Assembly (NCBI GenBank): GCA_018398815.1
Contig: CM031611.1
Location: forward strand, 42,497,345-42,561,344
Length of the DNA stretch: 64,000 bases
Direction of reading: 5' to 3'
From: Conus ventricosus
Taxonomy: Eukaryota > Mollusca > Gastropoda > Neogastropoda > Conidae
This document shows positions 55,798-63,444 of this stretch, piece after piece. Within the stretch, counting starts at the first letter, position 1; each line of letters starts with the position of its first letter. The notes beneath the pieces are model-generated. The model did not search any database and was not told the origin of the DNA. It saw nothing but the letters and a program-made list of their open reading frames with translations. The translations under genes and the position numbers were made by a program.

Positions 55798-58176
55798 CTT
55801 CTTCCTGCACACACAATCATCATCATCATCATCATCCGTTTCTTCCTTCACACACAATCATCATCATCATCATCATCCCTTTCTTCCTGCACACACAATC
55901 ATCATCATCATCATCATCATCCCTTTCTTCCTGCACCACCAACATGACCATCACCATTCCCTTCCCCCTGACCAGTACTGGATTCAAAGTACTCCTCAGT
56001 AGCAGAACCCATTTTCAGCAGTATTATGACCCTTTCAGTAAGTGAACAAAGCAACAGCAGTATCATGACCCTTTCAGTAGAGTGAACAAAGCAACAGCAG
56101 TATTATGACCCTTTCATAGAAGTGAACAAAGCAACAGCAGTATTATGACCCTTTCAGTAGAGTGAACAAAGCAACAGCAGCATCGTGACCCTTTCAGTAG
56201 AGTGAACAAAGCAACAGCAGTATCATGACCCTTTCAGTAGAGTGAACAAAGCAACAGCAGTATTATGACCCTTTCAGTAGAGTGAACAAAGCAACAGCAG
56301 TATCATGACCCTTTCAGTAGAGTGAACAAAGCAACAGCAGTATTATGACCCTTTCAGTAGAGTGAACAAAGCAACAGCAGTATTATGACCCTTTCAGTAG
56401 AGTGAACAAAGCAACAGCAGTATCATGACCCTTTCAGTAGAGTGAACAAAGCAACAGCAGCATCATGACCCTTTCAGTAGAGTGAACAAAGCAACAGCAG
56501 TATATGACCCTTTCAGTAGAGTGAACAAAGCAACAGCAGCATCATGACCCTTTCAGTAGAGTGAACAAAGCAACAGCAGTATTATGACCCTTTCAGTAGA
56601 GTGAACAAAGCAACAGCAGTATCATGACCCTTTCAGTAGAGTGAACAAAGCAACAGCGTATTATGACCCTTTCAGTAGAGTGAACAAAGCAACAGCAGTA
56701 TCATGACCCTTTCAGTAGAGTGAACAAAGCAACAGCAGTATCATACCCTTTAAGTAGAGTGAACAAAGCAACAGCAGCATCATGACCCTTTCAGTAGAGT
56801 GAACAAAGCAACAGCAGTATCATGACCCTTTCAGTAGAGTGAACAAAGCAACAGCAGTATCGACCTTTTCAGTAGAGTGAACAAAGCAACAGCAGCATCG
56901 TGACCCTTTCAGTAGAGTGAACAAAGCAACAGCAGTATCATGACCCTTTCAGTAGAGTGAACAAAGCAACAGCAGCATTATGAACCTTTCAGTAGAGTGA
57001 ACAAAGCAACAGCAGCATCGTGACCCTTTCAGTAGAGTGAACAAAGCAACAGCAGCATTATGACCCTTTCAGTAGAGTGACCAAAGCAACAGCAGTATCA
57101 TGACCCTTTCAGTAGAGTGAACAAAGCAACAGCAGCATTATGAACCTTTCAGTAGAGTGAACAAAGCAACAGCAGTATCATGACCATTTCAGTAGAGTGA
57201 ACAAAGCAACAGCAGAATTATGAACCTTTTAGTACAGTGAACAAAGCAACACTTCTACAAATGAACTCAGGCCCTCATTTTATTTACACCAAACAACACA
57301 TGATTTATGAGACTGAACGTATACAAATACGTATTCTTACAAAAATGATTCTAGGTCACAAATGATTCATGTGATCTTTTTGTGAATATGACACACCCTG
57401 TTATATTTTGTGGTTATCATTATCTAAGAATTTTTTTAAAAAAATGTAACAGTAAATAATTTTGTTTCAAAGCAGAAAACCACGATGGGTAGGAGGAGAA
57501 ACATTTGAAAACTTAACAAAAACACAACCTACAAAACTTTTGATGGAGTGGTAATCAGCAGGTACACATTATCTGGGATATAAACGTTTTGCAATCTGTC
57601 TGATTTTAACAGTTTCTACGTCAACAACCGTCACATATACACACCCTCCCACAATCAAAATATCTTATCAAACATAGCTCACTGTACTCTCCAGCACAGG
57701 GTGGGTTTTTTTTCTGTTTTTTTTTTTTAAACCAGACAGAGTCTATTGAGGAACAACAGCCATTGTTTTTGTTTCTTGTTTTTAGAGTCAATGCCATTTT
57801 TGGCTTTCTTGTTCGTCACTGGGTTGTGATCCAGAACCTATTTTGAGCTGCTTTTTTGACACCATTTTACTGTATGAGTGAAGACACTTCCACTACAAGC
57901 ATCACATCATTACTATTCATGCCAATCCCAGAAGTGGGCAAAAACACCTCTGGTGAACCTATACACACATCAGACGAAATCTTAGGTTTTGCAATCAAGA
58001 AAGTCATTGTGCAAGACTGCGGCACACACAATCATTGTGGTCATCCCCTTCTCTCTATACACAAAAACAGCATCAGCATCAACATCATCATCATCATCAT
58101 CATCCCCTTTTTCCTGCATGCACAAATGTCATCATCATCATCATCATCATCCCTTTCTTCCTGCACACACAACAAG

Positions 58177-58207
<31 letters not shown>

Positions 58208-60543
58208 TCCTTCATACACACAAACATCATCATTCCCTTACTACCTGCACACAAAACTTGTTCAACATGCCCTACCTTCTTTCTACAGCAGCATGATCAA
58301 TAAGCGTGACATGAACAGTATGGGCAGCATCATGTGCTATGATGAGTTAGGAAGGAGAGAGTAGTGGTGGGGTGGAGTATCAGAGTAGTATGCACAGTAC
58401 AGTGGGTATAGTGTAACAAACTAAGTCAGAGATAGGGTGGCGAAGGAGTGGTGGGAGGCTGGGGGTGGGTTTCTTACAAACACATAAAAATGTCCCTTAA
58501 AGACCAATGCAAGCATTTCAAATGGAACACAAATCTGGTATAACCACAAAGTAATCGAAGAAAGCTATTGGAAGGCATTTCGCTGGGTGTAAAACTGGTA
58601 CAATGTCCCAGAAAAATCAACTGTGGGCATTTTTACTGGAAGGGTTATTATTTCTTCATTTTAATGAAAGGTTTCCACACACTTCCTACAAAATAACGCT
58701 CCATCTTTCAGCCACTCACCGTCCAAAGTAGTCTGCCACTTTGGCAGAGGAAAACGCACCAATCATGCCAAAAAAGACGAAGAGACCCACGGTGGTGGAC
58801 CACAGAAATTCCAGCAGTTTATCATTCATTAGGTTGCCTGTGTCCACGTTGAAGTCAGATGGCTTGAGATCTGCGGAGTTGTTGATAACAGGATTGCTGG
58901 TGGGAGAGCCCGTGTAACCCATGGTCTTTGAGGCGTTAGATTCTTTAGCCTTTTCCCTGGCCTCCTCCAGATCCTCTCGGTACTTCTCATAGTTCTGCAC
59001 GTCTGCCCAGTTGCCGCCATTGCGTTCATAGTAGGTTTTATTGTAGAATTCCCTGATGATCTGAATGACAGCAAGTCACTGTTAGATTCCAGCCATACGT
59101 TTAGGACTCAAAGAAAAGATTCAATATCAACATCTGATCTCACCGTTTCTGAACAGAAGTGGTCAAATTTATATCTACTCTTTCACTCTCCTCATCTATT
59201 TCACATCAGCGTTGGTGAGATCTTTCAACTTTTTCCTTCCATGCATTCCTGTTGCACGGGGAACAACTGTTACCACATCCTCGTCACAGAAGAAAATGTG
59301 TCTATGCGGAAGCAAACCTTGATGAGACCAGGAGTATGAAGGATTGGAAGTTATTGTTGTTGAGATTCAATACTGGCTGACTGCACAGAGCCAAGTAAGT
59401 GTTGACGCCATGTCAAATACAATACAAGTAAGTGTTGACGCCATGTCAAATACAATACAAGTAAGTGTTGACGCCATGTCAAATACAATACAAGTGTTGA
59501 TGCCATGTCAAATACAATACAAGTAAGTGTTGATGCCACGTCAAATACAATACAAGTAAGTGTTGACGCCATGTCAAATACAATGCAAGCAAGTGTTGAC
59601 GCCATGTCAAATACAATGCATGAAAGTGTTGATGCCATGTCAAATACAATACAAGTAAGTGTTGACGCCATGTCAAATACAATACAAGTAAGTGTTGATG
59701 CCATGTCAAATACAATACAAGTAAGTGTTGACGCCACGTCAAATACAATACAAGTAAGTGTTGACGCCATGTCAAATACAATACAAGTGTTGACGCCATG
59801 TCAAATACAATACAAGTAAGTGTTGGTGCCATGTCAAATACAACACAAGTAAAGTAAGTGTTGATACAACGTCAAATACAACACAAATAAGTGTTGACGC
59901 CATGTCAAATACAATACAAGTAAGTGTTGACGCCATGTCAAATACAAGTAAGTGTTGACGCCATGTCAAATACAATACAAGTAAATGCTGACGCCATGTC
60001 AAATACAATACAAGTAAGTGTTGACGCCAATACAAGAACTAACACTAATAATAATAATAATGAATACTTATATAGCGCCTATTCTCAGCTAGAGGCCAAG
60101 CTCTAAGCGCTTTACAATCCACACTCGTTACACAACGGGCTGCCTACCTGGGTAGTGCCGACTGAAGAGCTGCCAGCTGGCGCTTCATTCAGTCATTTCC
60201 CGTGTCATCCAGTCAGTATCGTTCACTCAATATCCTTACTTCCTTCATTCTTTCAATTTCTCACGCAGGGTGCATGCTATGTGTAACGTGTCATCCATAC
60301 CAACAGCCAAACACGTCACCAGTCCTGTCACCCCTGGTAGAAAACAATACTTACATACTTATCTCATACACACACACACACTCTAATCTATCTATAGATC
60401 TCTCTCTCTCTCTCTCCCTCTCTCCATAAACAGAGAAAATATGTCCAAGCAAATAATTTGATAAAGATTCCAGGTTTTTCAATTTCACTGCCTTTTCAGG
60501 TGATGTACTGCATGCATGTGTGTGTGTGTGTGTGTGTGTGTGT

Positions 60544-60585
<42 letters not shown>

Positions 60586-60619
60586 TGTGTGTGTGTATGT
60601 ATGTGTGCAATGTGTGTGT

Positions 60620-60673
<54 letters not shown>

Positions 60674-61061
60674 CATGTGTGTGTGTGTATGTGTGCATGT
60701 GTGTGTGTGTATGTGTGTGTGTGTGCGTACATGTGTGTGTGTGTGTGTGTGTGTATGTGTGTGTACGTTTGTGTGCATGTGTGTGTGCATGTGTGTGTGT
60801 GTGTGCATGTGTGTGTGCATGTGTGTGTGTGTGCGTGTGCGTGCATGTGTTTTGCATGCTGATGTCTGTAAATGCACACTCTAAAGTATGTTTATCACAT
60901 CCACCACCAATGTCTGACACTATAAACATGGACCAAAGATAATGTATTCTTACCCCTGATGGCGTGTTGACCACACCAATGTTGTAGCCATACAAGAAGG
61001 AGTTGCCAAACACAGAGACAGCAACGCTGAACAGCAGGATCGTAGTAGTCTTTTGCTCCTC
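39738..61061 (-). CDS. SLC2A: Facilitated glucose transporter (SLC2A/GLUT family), spliced
   Basis: Minus-strand gene for a 12-helix sugar uniporter of the plasma membrane. Joined exons give, in order: helix 1 with GYNIGVVNTPSG, a long extracellular loop, helix 2 and YFGR, [gap], PMYLAEISPRKIRGA with helix 5 (HQLAITIGIL), helix 6 and LPFCPASPRFLL, the intracellular linker, helix 7 with QQWSGINA, helices 8-9 with EKAGRRPLLL, helix 10 with GPIPF, helices 11-12 and the PETKNRTFDEI signature. These are GLUT hallmarks (GRR/GR, PESPR, QQxSGIN, PETKG). All exon phases agree except for one missing base at 41362-41488 and one missing exon between 58720 and 53195. The start codon is not located with confidence. 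The Drosophila/vertebrate GLUT1-like group is the best guess; subclass is unsure. Confidence 0.93.
40100..40525 (+). repeat. Dispersed repeat F2, copy 2, with inverted F1 attached
   Basis: Matches 30460-30770 in blocks (GAGCCACTTGGG, AGCCCCCTACTGA, GAGGGCGCCAC). It ends with ATCCCAGCTGACCGCAAAGG, the reverse complement of the F1 core. Confidence 0.7.
40610..40975 (-). repeat. tRNA-derived SINE, family 2, copy 1
   Basis: On the minus strand the head reads TGGCACAGTGATTAGCAT (A box of Pol III promoter) and, about 40 bases on, ACAGGTTTGATTCCCATCAC (B box GGTTTGATTCC). The body follows (GAGTTTATTTTGCTATGGGC) and it ends in a TCATCATT-type tail at 40605-40625. A related copy lies at 51075-51455. 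Confidence 0.78.
41362..41488 (-). CDS. SLC2A: GLUT exon: helix 10-11, GPIPF motif; 1-base frame break
   Basis: Acceptor GGCTGTGCAG, donor ATGAAG|GTAAGG. Starts GPIPFIVVSEIFRQE and ends MSLSLAFNWICNFILMMLF-PIMK, but the two halves are in different frames. The break is at CAGGAGCCCGGGCGG. One extra C in the CCC run would restore the expected R-Q-x-P-R-x-A-A-M junction and agree with both flanking exon phases. GLUT1 has Trp where this protein has Phe in GPIPF. Confidence 0.9.
41531..41800. repeat. (GT)n microsatellite
   Basis: GT repeats with GTGA, GTGC and GTAT interruptions, just upstream (in minus-strand sense) of the exon at 41362-41488. Confidence 0.95.
41910..41985 (-). CDS. SLC2A: GLUT exon: helix 10, first part
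   Basis: Acceptor TGCTTTCAG, donor GACTGG|GTAAGT. Reads DKSSTFAVVCIIVAHTYIIG then FALGLG. Ends one base into the glycine that starts GPIPF in the next exon. Confidence 0.94.
42090..42410. repeat. About 57-bp tandem array, 5-6 copies
   Basis: Unit GTGCTGAAATGGTGTACTCA, then CCCTGAACCCACACAAACAT and TTCACTTAAAACAG. Confidence 0.9.
42963..43082 (-). CDS. SLC2A: GLUT exon: helix 9 with EKAGRRPLLL
   Basis: Acceptor GTTGCAG, donor CTGGAG|GTAACA, phase 0, 40 codons. Reads VPLMEKAGRRPLLLWPMCGM then FVSFLLLTIFLNLMGNPDLE. E-K-x-G-R-R is the GLUT loop motif between helices 8 and 9. Confidence 0.96.
43083..43937 (-). other. GLUT intron, no gene seen
   Basis: Includes a purine-rich stretch (43455-43580) with poly(A) and G-rich runs. 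Nothing else was recognised. Confidence 0.5.
43938..44342 (+). repeat. tRNA-derived SINE, family 1, with target-site duplication
   Basis: The head GCCGGATAGCTCAGTTGGTA-GAGCG is a near-perfect tRNA A-box region and GGGTTCGAATTTCGG the B box, spaced as in tRNA. A 330-base tRNA-unrelated body follows and a (GAAA)n tail. Flanking 10-bp direct repeats GAAAACAGGC at 43928-43937 and 44343-44352 are identical, consistent with LINE-driven insertion. It is not a tRNA gene: the 3' half does not pair into an acceptor stem and the sequence continues into the body. Confidence 0.93.
44695..44750. repeat. 28-bp tandem duplication with palindrome
   Basis: GACAAAAGTTTGTCGTAAGC plus CTATAACC occurs twice head to tail; GACAAA-AG-TTTGTC is a small inverted repeat in each copy. 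Confidence 0.85.
45081..45191 (-). CDS. SLC2A: GLUT exon: helix 8
   Basis: Acceptor TGTGTGCAG, donor GTGGCT|GTACGT, phase 0. Reads VMSYSAYIFQQANVAENFIP then YVIVGTGTINVLCTVVA. It follows SGINA directly, as expected for helix 7-8 of GLUTs. Confidence 0.94.
45556..45612. repeat. (GT)n microsatellite
   Basis: Near-pure GT repeat next to the start of the hairpin satellite. Confidence 0.95.
45640..47790. repeat. About 141-bp satellite with an inverted repeat in each unit, about 15 copies
   Basis: Unit landmarks: GGAATATCTCAGAAAGTACT, TGGCCGATCTTTGTGAAAAT, GTATGTTCATTATGGGTCAC, GGATGATGCCCGATGTTTTA and the palindromic GTTATAGCCGTTACTAACGG-CTGTAAC. Spacing of TTCATTATGGGTC is 130-150 bp. No coding frame survives. 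Right-hand copies (47600-47790) are the most decayed. Confidence 0.95.
47791..48116 (-). other. GLUT intron, nothing recognised
   Basis: Short CT-rich run at 47888-47935, otherwise unique AT-rich sequence. Confidence 0.4.
48117..48870. repeat. GC-rich unit of about 380 bp in two tandem copies
   Basis: GCGGCCGTCTTCATGCTGAG occurs at 48149 and 48529 (offset 380). The copies share GGCGACGGTCCTGTGCCGCG, GCAGCGCCTCGTCGCCAAGT and CCGCCTCGAGAGCCGTCCCC. The DNA is strikingly GC-rich and CpG-rich against an AT-rich intron. Open frames through it are shadows of the GC content. Family unknown. Confidence 0.85.
49190..49530. repeat. 70-75-bp tandem array, 5 copies
   Basis: Unit CTAGGGACAAAGAAGTCTCT, CTTTCCCTTCCTTCAAAAG, GGGAGAACACATTTAAACTC. 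Confidence 0.88.
50105..50365. repeat. (GT)n microsatellite
   Basis: GT repeat with GTAT, GTGA and GTGC interruptions, ending 125 bases from the exon at 50492-50679. Confidence 0.95.
50492..50679 (-). CDS. SLC2A: GLUT exon: intracellular linker and helix 7
   Basis: Acceptor GGTTTACAG, donor AACGCT|GTAAGA. Reads LVRLRGSHNVEEEMEEMRVE, ARKSVGVTNFTLKQLVTSP and VIIACAVQVAQQWSGINA. QQ-x-SGIN is the helix 7 sugar-binding motif. The class I 'QLS' triplet of helix 7 reads QVA here. Confidence 0.95.
51075..51455 (-). repeat. tRNA-derived SINE, family 2, copy 2
   Basis: Same orientation and order as 40610-40975: B-box-like GTGTTTGGTTCCCATCAGAG, then GGAATTTTTCTGCCCTGACT, GAGTTCAGTTTGCAGTGGGC and a TCATCATCATCCTC tail (reverse complement of GAGGATGATGATGATAATGA at 51090). 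The A box is degenerate. Confidence 0.72.
51738..51795. repeat. (CA)n / (CT)n microsatellite
   Basis: Short CA repeat, a CT run and another CA repeat. Confidence 0.9.
51827..51964 (-). CDS. SLC2A: GLUT exon: helix 6 and PxSPRFLL
   Basis: Acceptor TTGAACTCCAG, donor GGAAAG|GTTGGT. Reads TDRLWPLLFAFNAVPALVCL, VLLPFCPASPRFLL and INKGLEDDARK. PxSPRFL is the conserved end of helix 6. The acceptor after CTCCAG is preferred over a nearer ACAG because it adds the conserved G-x-D-x-L-W-P-L-L start and keeps phase with REIFG. Confidence 0.93.
52638..52990. repeat. (GA)n microsatellite, duplicated with spacers
   Basis: GA runs interrupted by AGAAAAGAAGAGAAAGGGAA and AAAGTGAGAGAAAGAGAGAG spacers that occur twice (about 52675 and 52850). 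On the minus strand this gives a pyrimidine-only tract that ends 65 bases before the exon 53055-53195. Confidence 0.95.
53055..53195 (-). CDS. SLC2A: GLUT exon: helix 4 end to helix 5
   Basis: Acceptor GTTGGCAG, donor TTTTTG|GTAGGG. Reads LNISLCPMYLAEISPRKIRG then AIGTCHQLAITIGILFSQIM and GLREIF. The P-M-Y-x-x-E-x-x-P-x-x-x-R-G-A block is the cytoplasmic loop signature; the Gln in HQLAITIGI corresponds to the substrate-contacting Gln of helix 5. It starts needing one base from the previous exon, whereas exon 58720-59060 ends with two bases, so the two cannot be adjacent. Confidence 0.95.
53256..54030. repeat. 63-bp tandem array, about 11 copies
   Basis: Unit CTGCATATTTCTATGCCTGT, ACTCATCGCTATTGCTCCAA, TGTATCACCATTTCACTG. 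63 is a multiple of 3, so long open frames run through it on both strands. The last copies (53960-54030) lose single bases irregularly, suggesting poor sequence quality. An F1 dispersed-repeat fragment (CCCTGATGTGGCCCTCTG) sits at 53293. Confidence 0.93.
54031..54780. other. Ragged transition sequence between two arrays
   Basis: Looks like decayed or poorly resolved versions of the neighbouring 63-bp and ATC arrays, with irregular indels. No exon signature was found here on either strand. Confidence 0.45.
54780..55940. repeat. (ATC)n compound satellite with CCCTTTCTTCCTGCACACAC spacer
   Basis: Runs of 4-10 ATC triplets alternate with a constant spacer about every 42-48 bases, about 25 units. 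Very long histidine/serine/isoleucine frames result, but these are artefacts of a triplet repeat. A second block of the same satellite is at 58020-58260. Confidence 0.95.
56005..57255. repeat. 40-bp tandem array, about 31 copies
   Basis: Unit AGTAGAGTGAACAAAGCAAC plus AGCAGTATCATGACCCTTTC, highly uniform, with TATCATG/TATTATG/CATCATG variants interspersed. Confidence 0.96.
57256..58019 (-). other. GLUT intron, unique AT-rich sequence
   Basis: No transporter exon could be read here in any minus-strand frame, although the missing helix 3-4 exon would be expected between 53196 and 58719. Confidence 0.5.
58020..58260. repeat. (ATC)n compound satellite, second block
   Basis: Same ATC runs and CTTTCTTCCTGCACACACAA spacer as 54780-55940. 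Confidence 0.93.
58720..59060 (-). CDS. SLC2A: GLUT exon: large extracellular loop and helix 2
   Basis: Acceptor GTCATTCAG, donor GGACG|GTGAGT. Begins IIREFYNKTYYERNGGNW. After an acidic, probably helical stretch (EKYREDLEEAREKAKES) and a Ser/Asn/Pro-rich stretch it reaches LLEFLWSTTVGLFVFFGMIG and KVADYFGR. Three N-glycosylation sequons (NKT, NAS, NNS) lie in the loop. The loop is about 80 residues, versus roughly 30-35 in human GLUT1. Ends two bases into the Arg codon. Confidence 0.95.
59395..60035. repeat. 33-bp tandem array, about 19 copies
   Basis: Unit GTAAGTGTTGACGCCATGTC plus AAATACAATACAA. Some units lack GTAAG. 33 is a multiple of 3, giving open frames of VDAMSNTIQVS type that are not genes. 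Confidence 0.95.
60045..60345. repeat. Dispersed repeat (TATATAGCGCC type) plus inverted SINE fragment
   Basis: 60055-60180 has ATACTTATATAGCGCCTATT and CTCTAAGCGCTTTACAATCC, a motif I associate with a widespread invertebrate repeat (recollection only). 60272-60325 (GTGCATGCTATGTGTAACGT, GTCATCCATACCAACAGCC) is the reverse complement of the body of the SINE at 43938-44342, so a fragment of that family lies here on the minus strand. Confidence 0.7.
60513..60850. repeat. (GT)n microsatellite
   Basis: Long GT repeat with a GA run at 60568-60585 and periodic GTGCAT, GTAT interruptions; lies about 100 bases from the helix 1 exon donor. Confidence 0.95.
60954..61061 (-). CDS. SLC2A: GLUT exon: helix 1
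   Basis: Acceptor GGTGTTTCAG, donor TCAGGG|GTAAGA, phase 0 at both ends. Reads EEQKTTTILLFSVAVSVFGN then SFLYGYNIGVVNTPSG, the first transmembrane helix with the GY-x-x-G-V-x-N-x-P motif of GLUTs. No methionine suits a start, so a further exon upstream must supply it. Confidence 0.95.
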
Positions 61062-61994
61062 CTGAAACACCACAAACACAGGTGAAAGCACTTTCAATAC
61101 AAATGCCAATATCATCATCTTATCAGAGTACAGGAACAGACAAGACAGAGAGATTGAGAAAATAAATGAACACATGTTGCCCCAAGATCATAAGATTAAG
61201 ATGATGTCCACATCATCCATATGTGTCCTCTTCTTCCGTTCCAACTTCTTGTATGTTTTCATCAAAACAGACGTTCCCTTCCATTTCCTTGCAAGTTTTC
61301 ATCTAAACAATCAGACAGATAACTGACTGTGTAAAAAACTGAAGAAGCTATGAACTGAAATGAAACATCCATGAATACAAACAGGCCGCACTCATTTACA
61401 AGCACCCATGCCATTTAAAAAACAAACAGAATAAACTACCACACAGAAAGCTTAATTCTCTAAGAACCACCTCTCTTATCTCTTCCATCTCTGTACCCTT
61501 CATTGTAACAACCCCACCCTTGGTTGATCTTTTTTGTAGGGCAGTCCAGGCCTGACATTTCATGAGTCTTCAACTCTCAGGGGCAGATTTGTGGGGACAT
61601 TTCCCACGAACTTTACGATTGAGTTGCAGGTCACACGGTCCCAAATTTCCTAACTGTCAAGGATTAAAGAAGAAAAAAGAAATGAGAGAAGAGCAGCAGA
61701 GCCTTTAAGTTCAACTCTCGTTTTCTGCCTTCCTCAAAGGGCAGCCACCATTATGCGTCTGTCATTACAGGTCTGAGAACTCAGTCAGGCGCCATGACAG
61801 TGAAAGAAAATGGTGTGAATGGCCAAGTAGGGGCCTGGCAGACTTGTGAGAAAAGGTCAGGTCAGCACTGACCTACAGCCTCTGGGATGAAAAGGGGAAA
61901 GGGCAGGACAGACAGAGGAACGAATAATGATCTGAAGAGAAATGAGGGTGAAACAGCTTCAGACAAAATGTTGGAGGTCCTAGATAGGTCAAAG

Positions 61995-61996
<2 letters not shown>
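61062..61996 (-). other. Region upstream of the helix 1 exon, nothing recognised
   Basis: Unique sequence with no clear exon. Probably the first intron of the transporter. Confidence 0.4.
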
Positions 61997-62054
<58 letters not shown>

Positions 62055-62226
62055 CCGTGCATGCATGCATATGTGTACATGTACGTATGTGCACATGCAT
62101 GTGCGTGAGACTGACAGACAGATACGAGAGACTGAACTGGGTAAAACTGTATGTCTGTGGTATTGAGAAGAAATGTGTGAGTGTGAGTGAGAGAGAGAGA
62201 ACAAGAGAAAGAGAGTGTGTGTGTGC

Positions 62227-62279
<53 letters not shown>

Positions 62280-62410
62280 GTATGTGGTTGGTGTGTGTGT
62301 GTGGTGTGTGGTGGTGTGTGTGTGTGTGTGCACGTGCATGCATGCGCCTGTTGTGCGTGCGTTGTCTGCAAACAGACAGACAGACACGAGACGGACAGAG
62401 ACAGAGAGAG
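61997..62410. repeat. (GT)n and (GA)n microsatellite cluster
   Basis: GT runs at 61997-62053 and 62214-62335, followed by GACAGA/GAGA-rich sequence to 62500. Confidence 0.95.
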
Positions 62411-62679
62411 AGAATGAGACAGACACTGAGACAGACAGAAAGACATACTGAGAGTCTGACAGACAGAGAGAAAAGGACAGAGAAAGGCAGAGAGAGAATT
62501 CAAGACCCCCCAGGCTGGTGTAGGAGACAAGTCAATACAAAAAAAAAAAAAAATAGCAAGAACGAACAAACGAACAAAAAATTTTAAAAAAAGGATATCA
62601 ACATACAAAACACAACGCCACGACTAAAACCTTGAAAAAAGGCAATGATTGGCCAACTCAGTGCCAGCCTGCCAAAGGG

Positions 62680-63360
62680 AGACAAGGGGGAGGGGGGTGT
62701 ATGGTGGCCCCTGTCCTCATTAACCTAACACAGTGACAGGCCACAACTGTGCAGACGGCAGAACAGGGGTCGATGACCCGCCAACTTCAGCCCCTGGCTT
62801 CAACACTGTTGTGGGGGAACTGAGAACATCATCCCATGTTGGGGATGGGGAAGGAAAAGATGGGAGGGGATGTAGAACGGGAGGAAGGTGGGGGGGGGGG
62901 GGGGGGGGCGGGGAGATGGGAGTGAGGGGTTGGAATACTGGGGTGGGGTGTGTGAGGGGGGTGGGTGGGGGTTAGAAGGAGAGCAAGGGCAGGGAGGAGA
63001 GGATGGATAGGTCACACGTGTACACATAAATCATGTACCTCATTGAGTACAGTGGAAGATGGAGGAGAGGTTTGTCAGGCAGGGGCAGATAAACATCTTG
63101 ATCGCATGCGTGACGCGTTGACATGTCCAACCCCTGTCCTCCTCCCCATTCTCACACACCACACACGTGCGCGCGCGCTGCCTTTGCACGATCAGTTTTC
63201 GTCATTGTCTGATACCCACTCTTCACTCCCACCCCCCACCCACCCCCACCCGCCTCTCTCCCCTCATCCCCTTGCCTTAGTCCATCTGTCTGACCTTGTT
63301 CATGCCGATAGACTGGATTAGTCTGCCAAATGTTTCCCCTACTACACCTCTCTAGGACGT
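62680..63360. other. G-rich then C-rich sequence with G tract
   Basis: 62850-63000 is strongly G-rich with an 18-base G tract (62890-62907); 63120-63290 is C-rich with GCGCGCGC. It could belong to a CpG-containing promoter zone of the minus-strand transporter, but no core promoter element was identified. Confidence 0.3.
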
Positions 63361-63384
63361 GACCGACTATCCCCTGTGACTTAC

Positions 63385-63444
63385 GTCATCGTCGCAGTTC
63401 CACGCAAGATCGACACCACCCACGACGGCACACCACCGCCACAT
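63385..63444 (-). CDS. SLC2A: Speculative first coding exon of the transporter
   Basis: On the minus strand a strong donor GATGAC|GTAAGT lies at 63385-63379 in an open frame ending VDLAWNCDDD in phase 0, compatible with EEQKTTT at 61061. The nearest in-frame Met is at 63444 (MWRWCAVVGGVD). Other Met codons lie upstream to 63585. Support is only splice consensus and phase. Confidence 0.18.

Noticed and set aside
54328..56002. Open frames of over 500 codons on the + strand
   Set aside because: They run through (ATC)n triplet repeats and give His/Ile/Ser monotony; open in all three phases, so a property of the repeat.
54780..58260. Hidden GLUT helix 3-4 exon
   Set aside because: Minus-strand reading of the non-repetitive parts (57256-58019, 58261-58719) gave no G-R-x-x-x-G or hydrophobic helix with suitable splice sites.
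59351..60106. Frames with VDAMSNTIQVS repeats
   Set aside because: 33-bp tandem repeat, same reason; located inside a transporter intron.
60351..62608. Long Thr/His or Val/Cys frames
   Set aside because: Translations of (GT)n/(AC)n microsatellites. Only the 60954-61061 part is a real exon.
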